Shown here: positions 16,510-25,190 of the stretch, in pieces | Numbering within the stretch: the stretch's first letter is position 1 | Layout: every line of letters begins with the position of its first letter | DNA from: Mesorhizobium sp. Z1-4 | GTDB taxonomy: Bacteria > Pseudomonadota > Alphaproteobacteria > Rhizobiales > Rhizobiaceae | Direction: 5' to 3' | Assembly: GCF_004000235.1 (NCBI RefSeq) | Contig: NZ_RCIO01000001.1 | Coordinates: forward strand, 620,001-684,000 | DNA: 64,000 bases | The notes under the pieces: generated by a model | Databases searched by the model: none | What the model saw: the letters and a program-made list of their open reading frames with translations, nothing else | What the model was told of the DNA's origin: nothing | Position numbers and translations under genes: made by a program

Positions 16510-17564
16510 TAGATTCCCATCATCTTCCTGAGTGCGGCCTTGTCGGTCTTGCCGCCGGCGAAGTCGTCGAAGGCAACGTCGGTCACCTCTATGATGTGGG
16601 CGGCGATGAAAGGTGCGCCTTCGGCCGCGCCCTGCTCCGAACTCTTGATCGCGCATTCCCATTCGAGCACCGCCCACGACGTGTAGCCATACTGCGCGAG
16701 CTTGGAGAAGATGCCGGGGAAATCGACCTGGCCGTCGCCCAGCGACCGGAAGCGGCCGGCGCGTTCCATCCAGCCCGCATAACCGGAATAGACGCCCTGG
16801 CGGCCCGTCGGGTTGAACTCCGCATCCTTCACATGGAAGGCCGAAATGCGCTCATGATAGATGTCGATGAAAGCCAGATAGTCGAGCTGCTGGAGCACGA
16901 AATGCGACGGATCGTAGTTGATCATGCAGCGCTTGTGGCCGCCCAGCGCATCAAGGAAGAGTTCGAAGGTCGCGCCGTCGAACACATCCTCGCCGGGGTG
17001 GATCTCGTAGGCATAGTCGACGCCGTTGTCCTCATAGATGTCGAGGATCGGTTTCCAGCGCTTTGCCAGCTCGGCGAACGCTTCCTCGATGAGTCCGGCC
17101 GGCCGCTGCGGCCATGGATAGAGATAGGGAAAGGCGAGCGCGCCGGTGAACCCGACAGAGACGTCGAGCCCCATGTTGCGCGACGCCTTTGCAGCCTTCG
17201 TAACCTGATCGACCGCCCATTCCTGGCGGGCCTTCGGATTGCCATGCACGCTCTCGGGCGCGAAAGCATCGAATGCGGAATCATAGGCCGGGTGAACCGC
17301 AACCAGTTGACCCTGGAGGTGCGATGACAACTCTGTCACCTCGACGCCGGCGTCGGCACAGATGCCCTTCACCTCGTCGCAATAGGCCTTGGAAGATGCG
17401 GCCTTGTCGAGGTCGAACAGGCGCCCGTCCCAGGTCGGTATCTGCACGCCCCTGTAGCCGAGATCAGCCGCCCATTTGGCGATCGAGGGGAGCGAATTGA
17501 ACGGAGCCGCGTCCCCGGCAAATTGCGCCAGAAATATCGCGGGGCCTTTCATCGATGCTGGCAT
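16509..17564 (-). CDS. Sugar phosphate isomerase/epimerase family protein (long TIM barrel)
   Basis: A 351-residue TIM-barrel protein of the xylose-isomerase-like clan, longer than its 282- and 295-residue neighbours. The ATG at 17564 follows GGGAGGA. Metal-site positions are seen as YAYEIHPGEDVFDG (Glu, His), CMINYDPSHFVLQQ (Asp, His), ISAFHVKDAEF (His) and AVLEWECAIK (Glu). It is the first gene of a minus operon with a Gfo/Idh dehydrogenase and a second isomerase. The promoter region carries a FadR-like operator over its -10 box. The role is interconversion of a sugar or keto-sugar; substrate unknown. Confidence 0.87.
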   Translation of the reverse strand: MPASMKGPAIFLAQFAGDAAPFNSLPSIAKWAADLGYRGVQIPTWDGRLFDLDKAASSKAYCDEVKGICADAGVEVTELSSHLQGQLVAVHPAYDSAFDAFAPESVHGNPKARQEWAVDQVTKAAKASRNMGLDVSVGFTGALAFPYLYPWPQRPAGLIEEAFAELAKRWKPILDIYEDNGVDYAYEIHPGEDVFDGATFELFLDALGGHKRCMINYDPSHFVLQQLDYLAFIDIYHERISAFHVKDAEFNPTGRQGVYSGYAGWMERAGRFRSLGDGQVDFPGIFSKLAQYGYTSWAVLEWECAIKSSEQGAAEGAPFIAAHIIEVTDVAFDDFAGGKTDKAALRKMMGI

Positions 17565-17665
17565 GAAACTGTCCTCCCAGATGTTTCGTCCGACCGGCAA
17601 ACCCCGCATCTGGTCCGGCCAATTCGCCGGGCTATACCTACGGAGCGGCACTTAAATCGTTTCAT

Positions 17666-17678
17666 CTGGTATTACCAG
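17666..17678. promoter_or_regulatory. FadR-type operator 1 (CTGGTATTACCAG)
   Basis: A 13-bp palindrome that is perfect apart from its central base, of the TGGT-N3-ACCA class used by FadR-subfamily GntR regulators. On the minus strand it contains TAATAC, the -10 box of the promoter for the gene at 17564. Its centre is 179 bp from the centre of operator 2. Confidence 0.75.
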
Positions 17679-17696
17679 CCACACGCCGCAGGTCAA
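17669..17696 (-). promoter_or_regulatory. Predicted promoter of the isomerase-Gfo/Idh-isomerase operon
   Basis: On the minus strand, TTGACC (17691-17696) is followed by a 16-bp spacer and TAATAC (17669-17674). The -10 box lies inside operator 1, so a bound regulator would block the promoter. Confidence 0.55.
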
Positions 17697-17844
17697 GAGA
17701 TGACCGGGTGCAGTTTGCGCCCATTCCGGCCATTCACAGCGCATTATATGCCTGTTTTTAGCCAATCCATCGGGTACGCCGCAAATTTCCGGCATAGCTT
17801 GCGAACACCTGCATAATACGATACTGGATTTTCAGCAGCCGAAA

Positions 17845-17857
17845 TTGGTCTAACCAG
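17845..17857. promoter_or_regulatory. FadR-type operator 2 (TTGGTCTAACCAG)
   Basis: TGGT and ACCA arms around CTA, 77 bp upstream of the plus-strand isomerase operon start. It has the same core as the operator at 27830-27840. No clear sigma-70 promoter for the plus operon could be assigned around it. Confidence 0.7.
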
Positions 17858-17932
17858 ATTGAGGCGGCAGAGAAAATCTAGCGGCCTGACCACGGGATCG
17901 AGGACCGCGGCCAAACCGGGAGGAATTGGGTC

Positions 17933-18820
17933 ATGCACCTTTCAACGCACAACTGGATGCGCGCCGAACCACTGGAAGTCACGCTGAAGCGCATCAAACA
18001 GTTCGGCTATGAATCGATCGAGATTTCCGGCGAGCCAGAACAGTACAAGACGAAAGAGACCCGCGCCCTTCTCAAGGAGCATGGCATTCGCTGCTGGGGC
18101 GCCGTCACGCTGATGCTCGGCGAGCGCAATCTGGCCGCGAAAGACCAGGGCCAGCGCGAGCGGTCGGTGCAGTATGTCAAAGATGTGCTGACCATGGTGA
18201 GCGAGCTCGACGGAGAAATCATCACGCTGGTGCCTGCGACTGTCGGCAAGGTGGTTCCTGACGGCACCGAGGAAGAAGAATGGGGCTGGGTGGTCGATGC
18301 CACGCGCGAGTGCTTTGCCCACGCCAAGAAGGTCGGCGTCCGCGTTGCGGTCGAGCCGCTCAACCGTTTCGAGACCTACCTGTTCAACCGGGGCGAGCAG
18401 GCGCTTGCGTTGGCGGATGCCGTAAGCCCCGAATGCGGCGTATGTCTCGATGCCTATCATATTCACATGGAGGAGTTCGACGTCGAGGAAGCCATCCGCA
18501 AGGCCGGCAAGCGCCTGTTTGACTTCCACGTCGCCGACAACAACCGCTTTGCCGCGGGCGTCGGCACGATCGACTGGCCGAAGATCGTCGGCATTCTCAA
18601 GGACATCGGTTACGACGGTGCGCTGACCAATGAGTTCGTCGCGCCGGTAGACCGCACGCCGGCCAACCGCTACCCCGACATGGTGGAGCGCAATCCGGTG
18701 GATATCTCGCCCGAGCAGCTGAAGTTCATTCAGGACCACGGCTCGAGCCTGCTCACCGAGAAGTTTTATACCGACCAGATGCGCATCACGGCGGAAACGC
18801 TTCTGCCGCTGATGAAGTGA
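17933..18820 (+). CDS. Sugar phosphate isomerase/epimerase family protein (epimerase-like TIM barrel)
   Basis: A 295-residue xylose-isomerase-like barrel that begins MHLSTHNWMRAEP; the ATG follows GGGAGGA. Residues consistent with the D-tagatose/psicose 3-epimerase metal site are in IEISGEPE (Glu), VAVEPLNRFET (Glu), GVCLDAYHIHMEE (Asp, His), FDFHVADNNR (His) and ALTNEFVAP (Glu). It is the first gene of the plus-strand operon that also encodes the enolase-superfamily enzyme, the FadR-like regulator and a hydroxyacid dehydrogenase. It is the third enzyme of this fold within 4 kb, so the pathway probably needs several isomerisation steps or handles several epimers. Confidence 0.88.
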   Translation: MHLSTHNWMRAEPLEVTLKRIKQFGYESIEISGEPEQYKTKETRALLKEHGIRCWGAVTLMLGERNLAAKDQGQRERSVQYVKDVLTMVSELDGEIITLVPATVGKVVPDGTEEEEWGWVVDATRECFAHAKKVGVRVAVEPLNRFETYLFNRGEQALALADAVSPECGVCLDAYHIHMEEFDVEEAIRKAGKRLFDFHVADNNRFAAGVGTIDWPKIVGILKDIGYDGALTNEFVAPVDRTPANRYPDMVERNPVDISPEQLKFIQDHGSSLLTEKFYTDQMRITAETLLPLMK

Positions 18821-18872
18821 TGGCGCGCGCGGCGCCCAAGCGCGCCGCGGCCCGCACCGACATGGTGAGTTT

Positions 18873-20045
18873 ATGATGCGTATCCGGACCGTCAAAGCCT
18901 GGTGGGTACAGATTCCGATTGAAGCCAGCCGGCAGCATCGGAGCGATTTCGGCCAGCTCAAGACCTTCGATGCGGCAATCGTGCGGATCGAGACCGACGA
19001 CGGCCTCGTCGGCTGGGGCGAAGGCAAGAACGCCGCCGGCAGCGCCGGCAAATACGGCACGCTGGTTGCGCTCATCAATAACGAGATCGCGCCGGCGCTG
19101 ATCGGCCGGCACGCCGGCGACATAACCGCCATCTGGGAGATGCTGTACAATGGCGTGCGCAGCGAGCTTGCCTCGACCTCCGGGCACGCAATGCCGGAGC
19201 TCTCACGCCGCGGCCTCACCATCGCCGCCATCAGCGCAATCGACATCGCGCTGTGGGACATTCTCGGCAAATCGCTCAACCAGCCGGTCTGGCAGTTGCT
19301 CGGCGGACGCAAGGCGGAACGTTTGCCGGCTTATGCCTCGGGCGGATGGGCCGGCGTCGACACAATCGGCGAACAGCTCGCCTCCTATGTCGAGGCGGGC
19401 GGCTTCAAGACCGTGAAGATGCGGGTAGGCGCCATGGATGGCGCACCGCATGCGTCGGCAGCGCGTGTGCGCGCGGCGCGCAAGGCACTGGGCCCCGAGG
19501 TGGAGATCGCGGTCGATGCCCATGGCACCTACACCGTGGCCGACGCCAAGCGTTTCGTGCATATGGTCGCCGATTGCGACCTGGCGTGGTTCGAGGAACC
19601 GGTGATTGCGGATGACAAGCGCGGCGCCGCCGAAGTGCGCGCCGCAGGCCCGGTTCCGATTGCAACCGGCGAATCGGAAGCGACACGCTTTGCCTTCCGC
19701 GAACTTGCGCTTCTGCGCGCGGCCGACATCTTCCAGCCCGATCCCGGTTTCTGCGGCGGAATCACCGAGGCCATGCGCATCGGCGCCATGGCGAGCGCCT
19801 TCAACCTGCGCTTCGCTCCGCATCTTTGGGCCGGCGCGCCATGCTTCTTTTCCGGCCTCCACATCTGCGCGGCGTCCCCAGCAAGTTTCGTTATCGAATA
19901 TTCGCTTGGCGCCAATCCGATGATACATGACCTCGTGGAAGAGACTGTGGACGTAGAGGATGGTATGGTGGCAATCCCCGACGCACCGGGACTTGGCTTC
20001 ACCATTTCAGAATCATTTCTGAAGAAACACGCGCAAAGCTGCTGA
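18873..20045 (+). CDS. Mandelate racemase/muconate lactonizing enzyme family (enolase superfamily) dehydratase-like protein
   Basis: A 390-residue enolase-superfamily member. The N-terminal capping domain (residues 1-130) is followed by the barrel with a K-x-R motif (FKTVKMRVG), metal ligands in VAVDAHGTY, WFEEPVIADD and ATGESEATRF, and the His-Asp pair of the mandelate-racemase group (FQPDPGFCGG and RFAPHLWAG). This set fits a racemase or, more often, an acid-sugar dehydratase acting on an aldonate or uronate. It starts 52 bp after the isomerase gene and is followed closely by the regulator gene. The substrate is not assigned. Confidence 0.9.
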   Translation: MMRIRTVKAWWVQIPIEASRQHRSDFGQLKTFDAAIVRIETDDGLVGWGEGKNAAGSAGKYGTLVALINNEIAPALIGRHAGDITAIWEMLYNGVRSELASTSGHAMPELSRRGLTIAAISAIDIALWDILGKSLNQPVWQLLGGRKAERLPAYASGGWAGVDTIGEQLASYVEAGGFKTVKMRVGAMDGAPHASAARVRAARKALGPEVEIAVDAHGTYTVADAKRFVHMVADCDLAWFEEPVIADDKRGAAEVRAAGPVPIATGESEATRFAFRELALLRAADIFQPDPGFCGGITEAMRIGAMASAFNLRFAPHLWAGAPCFFSGLHICAASPASFVIEYSLGANPMIHDLVEETVDVEDGMVAIPDAPGLGFTISESFLKKHAQSC

Positions 20046-20046
20046 C

Positions 20047-20763
20047 ATGAAGGAAGACGGGCTGCTGCCAGAACTGGCGGCGTATCTTTACACACACTCC
20101 GATCCGGAGCGGGGGCGCACGCCGTCGGAGCGCGAGCTGGCGGAGCATTTTTCAGTCAGCCGCGGACAGATACGCGAGGCGCTGGCGATACTGGAAGCCA
20201 TGCGCATCGTGGAGCGGCGTGCAAAATCGGGCATCTACCTCACCACCAACGACACCAGCGTGGAAGCGCTGGCGCTTTTTGCCAAGGCCGGGCTGCCGCT
20301 CGATCCGATCCAGATCTACGAAACGGTGGAACTGCGCAAAATCCATGAGATCAAGGCGGCGGAGCTTGCCTGCGAAAGGGCAACTGACGAAAATTTCGAC
20401 AGGCTGCGCGAAATCCTGAAGTCTTCGGAAGAGAAGCTGAAGACAGGCGAAGCCCTGTCGCGCGAGGATCGCGATTTCCATCTGGAGATCGTGCGCGCAA
20501 CCAAAAACAGCGTCTTTTACCGCATCTGCAGCATCTATTACGTGCTGGGCGAACAACGCCTGCCGGTCTACTTCTCCGATCCCGAACGCGGACACAGGTC
20601 GCACCAGGAACACATCCAGATTTTCAACGCGCTTGAGCGCCGTGACGGCAACCTGGCGCAGGCACTGATGAGCTCGCATCTGCAAGGCGCGGAAAGCTAC
20701 TGGAAGGGCCTCATCAGCGGCACAGATGCGCCATCGCCGGTCCAGGCCCTCGAAAAGGCCTGA
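20047..20763 (+). CDS. FadR-subfamily GntR regulator (wHTH + FCD domain)
   Basis: A 238-residue regulator starting 1 nt after the dehydratase stop. The winged HTH is at about residues 18-75 (TPSERELAEHFSVSRG, REALAILEAMRIVERR). The FCD effector domain follows, with the metal-ligand histidines likely in DFHLEIVRAT, RSHQEHIQIF and SSHLQGAESY. FCD regulators of this kind bind TGGT-N3-ACCA palindromes and release DNA on binding an organic acid. Five such palindromes lie at 17666, 17845, 27650, 27830 and 33299, so it is the obvious candidate regulator of this catabolic block and of its own operon. Confidence 0.9.
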   Translation: MKEDGLLPELAAYLYTHSDPERGRTPSERELAEHFSVSRGQIREALAILEAMRIVERRAKSGIYLTTNDTSVEALALFAKAGLPLDPIQIYETVELRKIHEIKAAELACERATDENFDRLREILKSSEEKLKTGEALSREDRDFHLEIVRATKNSVFYRICSIYYVLGEQRLPVYFSDPERGHRSHQEHIQIFNALERRDGNLAQALMSSHLQGAESYWKGLISGTDAPSPVQALEKA

Positions 20764-20767
20764 AGCA

Positions 20768-21742
20768 TTGGCGGAGATTTTCTCCACACATAATCTGCAC
20801 CCCGATGCGGTGGCCATGCTGGAGCGAATGGGCACGCTCACTTTCGCGACACGGCCAGACCCGGATACTCTCCTGCGGGAAGGCACCGGCGCCGATATCC
20901 TCATCGTGCGGGCGCCTATCCCGCCGCAGCTGTTCGAGCGGGCGAAGAACCTGCGCGCGGCAATCCGCCATGGTGCCGGCCTCGACATGATCCCCATGGA
21001 GGCGGCAAATGCTGCGGGCGTGCTGGTCGCCAATACGCCCGGCGTCAATGCGCGCACGGTTGCCGAGTTCGTGTTTTTCGCCGCCATGGCGCTGCTGCGC
21101 CGGTTCCGCAACACCGATCATGACCTTCGCAGCGAGGGCTGGACAGTTGCCCGCCGCCAGGCCGACCTGACCCGCGATCTGCAGGGCCTGACACTCGGCG
21201 TTGTGGGTCTCGGCAATATCGGACGCAGGGTCTGCGAGATCGGCCATCACGGCTTCGGCCTCGACGTTCTGGTTCACACCCGTACACAAAAGGATGCGCC
21301 GGCCGGCGCGCGCTTCGCCGAACTCGACGAACTCGCATCGCAGTCAGACGTGATCGCTTTGTGCTGCCCGCTGACCGACCGGACGCGCGGCCTTGTCGAC
21401 GCGCGTTTGCTTGGCCTGATGAAGCGTGACGCACTTGTCGTCAACATCTCCCGAGGTCCGGTCGTCGACGAGAACGCGATGCTGGCCGCACTGCGCGAGA
21501 ACCGCATCGGCGGCGCGGCGCTCGACGTATTCGCGACACAGCCTCTACCGTCGGACCATCCCTATTTCGGCTTCGACAACGTGCTCATCACCCCGCATAT
21601 GTCCGGCATTACCGAAGGCAGCATGCGGCGCATGGGCGTCGGCGCAGCACAGGAAGCTGCGCGCGTTCTTGCCGGCGAACTGCCGCTTAATTTCTGCAAT
21701 CCCGAAGTGCTCGGCGACTACCGGAACAGGTTCCCGGAATAG
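20768..21742 (+). CDS. D-2-hydroxyacid dehydrogenase (NAD-binding)
   Basis: A 324-residue member of the D-isomer 2-hydroxyacid dehydrogenase family. The Rossmann motif GVVGLGNIGRRV lies near residue 145, and the catalytic Arg-Glu-His set is in NISRGPVVDE, the following GGAALDVFATQP region and ITPHMSGIT. I chose the TTG at 20768, 4 nt past the regulator's stop, because the longer frame would overlap the regulator. The enzyme interconverts 2-keto and 2-hydroxy acids, for instance a 2-keto-sugar acid produced by the dehydratase. It is the last gene of the plus operon, followed by a bidirectional terminator. Confidence 0.88.
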   Translation: MAEIFSTHNLHPDAVAMLERMGTLTFATRPDPDTLLREGTGADILIVRAPIPPQLFERAKNLRAAIRHGAGLDMIPMEAANAAGVLVANTPGVNARTVAEFVFFAAMALLRRFRNTDHDLRSEGWTVARRQADLTRDLQGLTLGVVGLGNIGRRVCEIGHHGFGLDVLVHTRTQKDAPAGARFAELDELASQSDVIALCCPLTDRTRGLVDARLLGLMKRDALVVNISRGPVVDENAMLAALRENRIGGAALDVFATQPLPSDHPYFGFDNVLITPHMSGITEGSMRRMGVGAAQEAARVLAGELPLNFCNPEVLGDYRNRFPE

Positions 21743-21765
21743 AAAAGGGCGGCAGCCGCCCTTTT
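21743..21765. terminator. Bidirectional intrinsic terminator
   Basis: AAAAGGGCGGC and GCCGCCCTTTT form an 11-bp palindrome around a single base (in practice a shorter stem with a 5-nt loop). It has T-runs in both directions and lies between two convergent operons. Confidence 0.8.
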
Positions 21766-21816
21766 GCGCAGACAGCTGCCGCCCGGCGCGGATTGCCGTG
21801 CGAGGGAGGGCGCCCG

Positions 21817-22884
21817 TCAGGCGCTGTGGCGCAGGCTCAACCCGCTGGTTTTGTCGAACAGAATCACCTTCTCCGGATTCCATGAGAAGCGAACAGTCTC
21901 GTCGATGGCGAGCTTGTCGCGCGCCGATGTCGTGAGGCGAATGACGGCGTCGCCGGCACGCAGCGTGACGATCTTGGCGACGCCATGGTTTTCGATGTCG
22001 TGGACGGCACCCTCGGCCGGCGCACCGGCTTCGAGGAACATATCCTCCGGGCGTATGCCGAAGGTGACCGGCCGGCCGTCAGCCGCCTGACCGGCGAATG
22101 GCAATGCAAAACCCGCATCGGCAACCGCCTCGCCTTTCGACACGGAACCGTCGAGCAGATTCATCGGCGGCGATCCCACCGAGCGCGCCACGAAGGTGTT
22201 GCGCGGGTTGGCGTAGATCTCGGACGGCGTACCCACCTGCACCAGCTTGCCGTTGTCGAGCACGCCGATCCTGTCGCCCATCGACATCGCTTCCACCTGG
22301 TCGTGCGTGACGAACAGGAAGGTCGCGCCCAGGTTCATCTGCAGGTTCTTCAGTTCGGTGCGCAGCGCCTCGCGCAATTTTGCGTCGAGCGCCGACAGCG
22401 GTTCATCCATCAGGAAGACGCGCGGCTGGCGCACGATTGCGCGACCGATGGAAACGCGCTGCATCTCGCCGCCGGAAAGCCGGTCCGTCTTGCGGTCGAG
22501 CAGGTGCGTGATCTGCAAAGTCTTGGCGACCCGGTTGACGCGTTCGTCGATGTCGGCCGCATCGACGCGCCTGATCTTCGACTTGAGCGGGAACTCCAGG
22601 TTCTCGCGCACCGTATAGCGCGGATAGAGCGAATATTGCTGCAGCACCAGCGCGACATCGCGCTCGGCCGCGCCCCATTCGTTCACGTTCACGCCGTCGA
22701 TCAGCACGTCGCCCTCTGTCGGCTTTTCGAGGCCGGCGACAATGCGCAGCGTGGTTGTCTTGCCGGCACCCGTCTCGCCCAGAAGCACGAAGAACTGACC
22801 ATCCTCGATCTCAAGATCGAGCCCGCGCAAGGCCGTCTTCGCGCCGAATACCTTGGAGATGTTTTTGAGTGCGATATGGGCCAT
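21817..22884 (-). CDS. ABC transporter ATP-binding protein, UgpC/MalK type (second ATPase)
   Basis: A 355-residue ATPase. The Walker A motif reads GETGAGKTTT (Thr in place of the more usual Ser after Lys), the Q-loop lies in VLQQYSLYPRYT, the signature is LSGGEMQRV, Walker B is VFLMDEPLSALD, and the switch His is in FVTHDQVEAM. The C-terminal third is the TOBE/regulatory domain of MalK-like proteins. It is the last gene of the six-gene importer operon, 3 nt after the other ATPase gene. The presence of two distinct ATPases suggests they form a heterodimer, as in the rhizobial glycerol importer GlpST. Confidence 0.92.
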   Translation of the reverse strand: MAHIALKNISKVFGAKTALRGLDLEIEDGQFFVLLGETGAGKTTTLRIVAGLEKPTEGDVLIDGVNVNEWGAAERDVALVLQQYSLYPRYTVRENLEFPLKSKIRRVDAADIDERVNRVAKTLQITHLLDRKTDRLSGGEMQRVSIGRAIVRQPRVFLMDEPLSALDAKLREALRTELKNLQMNLGATFLFVTHDQVEAMSMGDRIGVLDNGKLVQVGTPSEIYANPRNTFVARSVGSPPMNLLDGSVSKGEAVADAGFALPFAGQAADGRPVTFGIRPEDMFLEAGAPAEGAVHDIENHGVAKIVTLRAGDAVIRLTTSARDKLAIDETVRFSWNPEKVILFDKTSGLSLRHSA

Positions 22885-22887
22885 GGA

Positions 22888-23991
22888 CTAGAGCCTTATT
22901 CCGAGCGACTTGCCGCTTGCCGTGTCGAAGAAATGCGCTTGCGCGGGGTCGATGCGCGCATGCACCTTTTCGCCCACCTTGGGCACGAAGCCGGATGGCG
23001 TGCGCGCCCGGATCATGCCTTCGCCGACCTGAAGATCGACGATATCGTGAGAGCCGAGAGGCTCGATGATATGCGCTTCCAGCGGCACGTATCCGGGTGC
23101 GGCTTCGTGCGACACGAGCACGCCTTCGGGGCGAATGCCGACCGACAGGCCGCCCGAAGCATGGCCGTTCAGCCTCGACACCAGCTCACGCGGGAACTCG
23201 AACCCGGCATCCTTGGGATCGATGCGCACGCGGACCGTGCCGCCCTCATCGCTGACACTGGCCTCGGCGATGTTCATCACGGGGCTGCCGACGAATTGCG
23301 CGACGAAGAGGTTTTCCGGGTGGGCGTAAACCTCTTCAGGCGTACCAACCTGCTGAAGCACACCCTCATGCATGATCACGATACGGTCTGCGAGGCTCAT
23401 CGCCTCGACCTGGTCATGCGTGACGTAAACCGTGGTCGAACCCTGCTTCACATGCAGGCGCTTGATTTCGGCGCGCATCTCCTCGCGCAACTTTGCGTCG
23501 AGCGCGCCGATCGGTTCGTCCATCAGCATCGCCTTGGGCTGGCGCACCAGCGCGCGGCCGATCGCAACACGCTGCATGTCGCCGCCCGAAAGCGCGGAAG
23601 GCTTGCGTTGAAGCAGATCGGTGATGCGCAGCACGCCTGCAACCTCGCGCACCGATTTGTCGATATCGGTTTTGCTCAACCCGGTCGCACGCAACGGAAA
23701 TGCGATGTTCTCGTAAACGCTCATATGCGGGTAAAGCGAGAAGGACTGGAACACCATCGCGATATCGCGGTCGGAGCATTTGAGATGCTGAACCGCCTTA
23801 CCGTCGATGAGGATGTCGCCCTCGTCGATGGTCTCCAGCCCGGCAATTGCGCGCAGGGTGGTCGTCTTGCCGCAGCCCGACTGGCCGAGCATGACGATGA
23901 ACTCGCCGTCGGCGATCTCAAGATTCATGTCCTTGATGACCTGGTTGGACCCGAACCACTTCTGGACGCCACGAAGCTCGATATGGGTCAT
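22888..23991 (-). CDS. ABC transporter ATP-binding protein, UgpC/MalK type (first ATPase)
   Basis: A 367-residue ATPase with Walker A GQSGCGKTTT, Q-loop in VFQSFSLYPHMS, signature LSGGDMQRV, Walker B AMLMDEPIGALD and switch His in YVTHDQVEAM, followed by a TOBE domain that includes GIRPEGVLVSH. The start ATG overlaps the stop of the small membrane protein gene by 4 nt (ATGA). Its sequence differs clearly from the second ATPase, so the two are not a recent duplication. It energises the importer formed by the permeases encoded at 24230-26093. Confidence 0.93.
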   Translation of the reverse strand: MTHIELRGVQKWFGSNQVIKDMNLEIADGEFIVMLGQSGCGKTTTLRAIAGLETIDEGDILIDGKAVQHLKCSDRDIAMVFQSFSLYPHMSVYENIAFPLRATGLSKTDIDKSVREVAGVLRITDLLQRKPSALSGGDMQRVAIGRALVRQPKAMLMDEPIGALDAKLREEMRAEIKRLHVKQGSTTVYVTHDQVEAMSLADRIVIMHEGVLQQVGTPEEVYAHPENLFVAQFVGSPVMNIAEASVSDEGGTVRVRIDPKDAGFEFPRELVSRLNGHASGGLSVGIRPEGVLVSHEAAPGYVPLEAHIIEPLGSHDIVDLQVGEGMIRARTPSGFVPKVGEKVHARIDPAQAHFFDTASGKSLGIRL

Positions 23992-24233
23992 GCCTTGCCC
24001 TCGCGATGGTCCGAGACGTCGAACGCCTCGTCTTCCACATCGTCATCGCTGCCGATCGAGCCCGGCCCGATATGTGACGTGATGATGAAGCCAACCAGTC
24101 CGACGATGATGATCGTCACACCGTAGCGGTGCAGGAAGAAGTTCCAGGGCTGGCACAGCGCCACGATGCCGAAAATCATCAGCCACATGGAGCCCGGCTC
24201 GAGGAACCGCCTGTTCAACTCGCGAAAACTCAT
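23988..24233 (-). CDS. Small membrane protein of the ABC importer operon
   Basis: An 81-residue protein with two hydrophobic segments (about residues 15-32 and 38-54) and an acidic tail rich in Asp and Glu. Both ends overlap neighbouring genes by 4 nt (ATGA), so it is a real and tightly coupled gene. A small membrane protein between permease and ATPase genes is also found in the rhizobial glycerol importer operon. Whether this protein is homologous to that one I cannot decide without a search. It probably sits with the permeases as an accessory subunit. Confidence 0.8.
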   Translation of the reverse strand: MSFRELNRRFLEPGSMWLMIFGIVALCQPWNFFLHRYGVTIIIVGLVGFIITSHIGPGSIGSDDDVEDEAFDVSDHREGKA

Positions 24234-25189
24234 TTGCGTATCGCTCCGAAGCTCATGCCTCTCAGCAGATGGTTACGCAGCAGGAAGGTGAAGATCGCCA
24301 CCGGCAGCAGGAACAGGAAGGTGCCAGCCGCGATCACCGTCCAGTCCGGCAGGCCGGAACCGACCTGGCTTGGAATGAAGGGTGGCGCCGTCTGTGCGGT
24401 GCGCCGCGTCATGATCAGCGCGAAGGCATATTCGTTCCAGGCGATGATGAAGCAGAACACGGCGGTCGCGGCGATGCCGGTCGCGGCCTCGGGCAGAACG
24501 ATCTTGAAGAAGGCTTCCATGCGCGTGTAGCCGTCGACGAGCGCTGCTTCCTCGTATTCGCGCGGTATCTCGTCGATGAAGCCCTTCATCAGCCACACCG
24601 AGAAGGAGAGGTTGAAGGCTGTGTAGAGAATGATCAGGCCGATATGCGTGTCGTTGAGCCCGAACCATCGGTACATCAGGAACATCGGGATCGCGACGAC
24701 CACGGGAGGCAGCATGCGCGTCGACAGTATGAAGAACAGCCAGTCCTGTTCGCCCGCGACCTTGAACCGCGAGAAGCCATAGGCGGTGAGCGTGCCCATG
24801 CCGACGGCGAGCACGGTCGAAACCACAGCAACGATCAGCGAGTTGGCGAAGCGGCTCGGATACCCCGAAAGCTGCACATTGCCCCTGCCGTCGCGGACGA
24901 TCTTTTCGCCGCCATCGAATACCAGCCGCTCCCACCATGGCGCCGCCGCGTACTCTTCGGGCGTCGGCTGCTCGCGCAGCTGAGAGCGGCGCAGGAAGAG
25001 CTTCACGAAGGGGGAAATCTCGGGCTCGAACATGACCGTGGGCGGGATCGTGGTGGCCAGGTTGCGCGGTTTGAACGCTGTCGACGTGATCCAGTAGATC
25101 GGCGCCAGGAAGATGATCGTCACGATGAGGACGGAGGCAATCGCAATCCGGTTCAGCGCGACTTCGGAGCGTGTCTTTACGGCGGCCAT
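24230..25189 (-). CDS. Carbohydrate ABC transporter permease, MalG type
   Basis: A 319-residue permease with six hydrophobic segments. The EAA loop that contacts the ATPase reads EYEEAALVDGYTRMEAFFKI, near residue 235. It is longer than typical MalG-type permeases (about 280) because of a periplasmic insertion after the first helix (residues about 35-110, with RSQLREQPTPEEYAAAPWWE). The insertion resembles the extended first periplasmic loop of glycerol/polyol permeases. It starts 1 nt after the other permease's stop. Confidence 0.9.
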   Translation of the reverse strand: MAAVKTRSEVALNRIAIASVLIVTIIFLAPIYWITSTAFKPRNLATTIPPTVMFEPEISPFVKLFLRRSQLREQPTPEEYAAAPWWERLVFDGGEKIVRDGRGNVQLSGYPSRFANSLIVAVVSTVLAVGMGTLTAYGFSRFKVAGEQDWLFFILSTRMLPPVVVAIPMFLMYRWFGLNDTHIGLIILYTAFNLSFSVWLMKGFIDEIPREYEEAALVDGYTRMEAFFKIVLPEAATGIAATAVFCFIIAWNEYAFALIMTRRTAQTAPPFIPSQVGSGLPDWTVIAAGTFLFLLPVAIFTFLLRNHLLRGMSFGAIRK

Positions 25190-25190
25190 T

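Noticed and set aside
21985-24126. 713-codon plus-strand frame opposite the two ATPase genes
   Set aside because: It is an antisense shadow: the minus strand encodes complete Walker A, signature and Walker B motifs in both ATPases.
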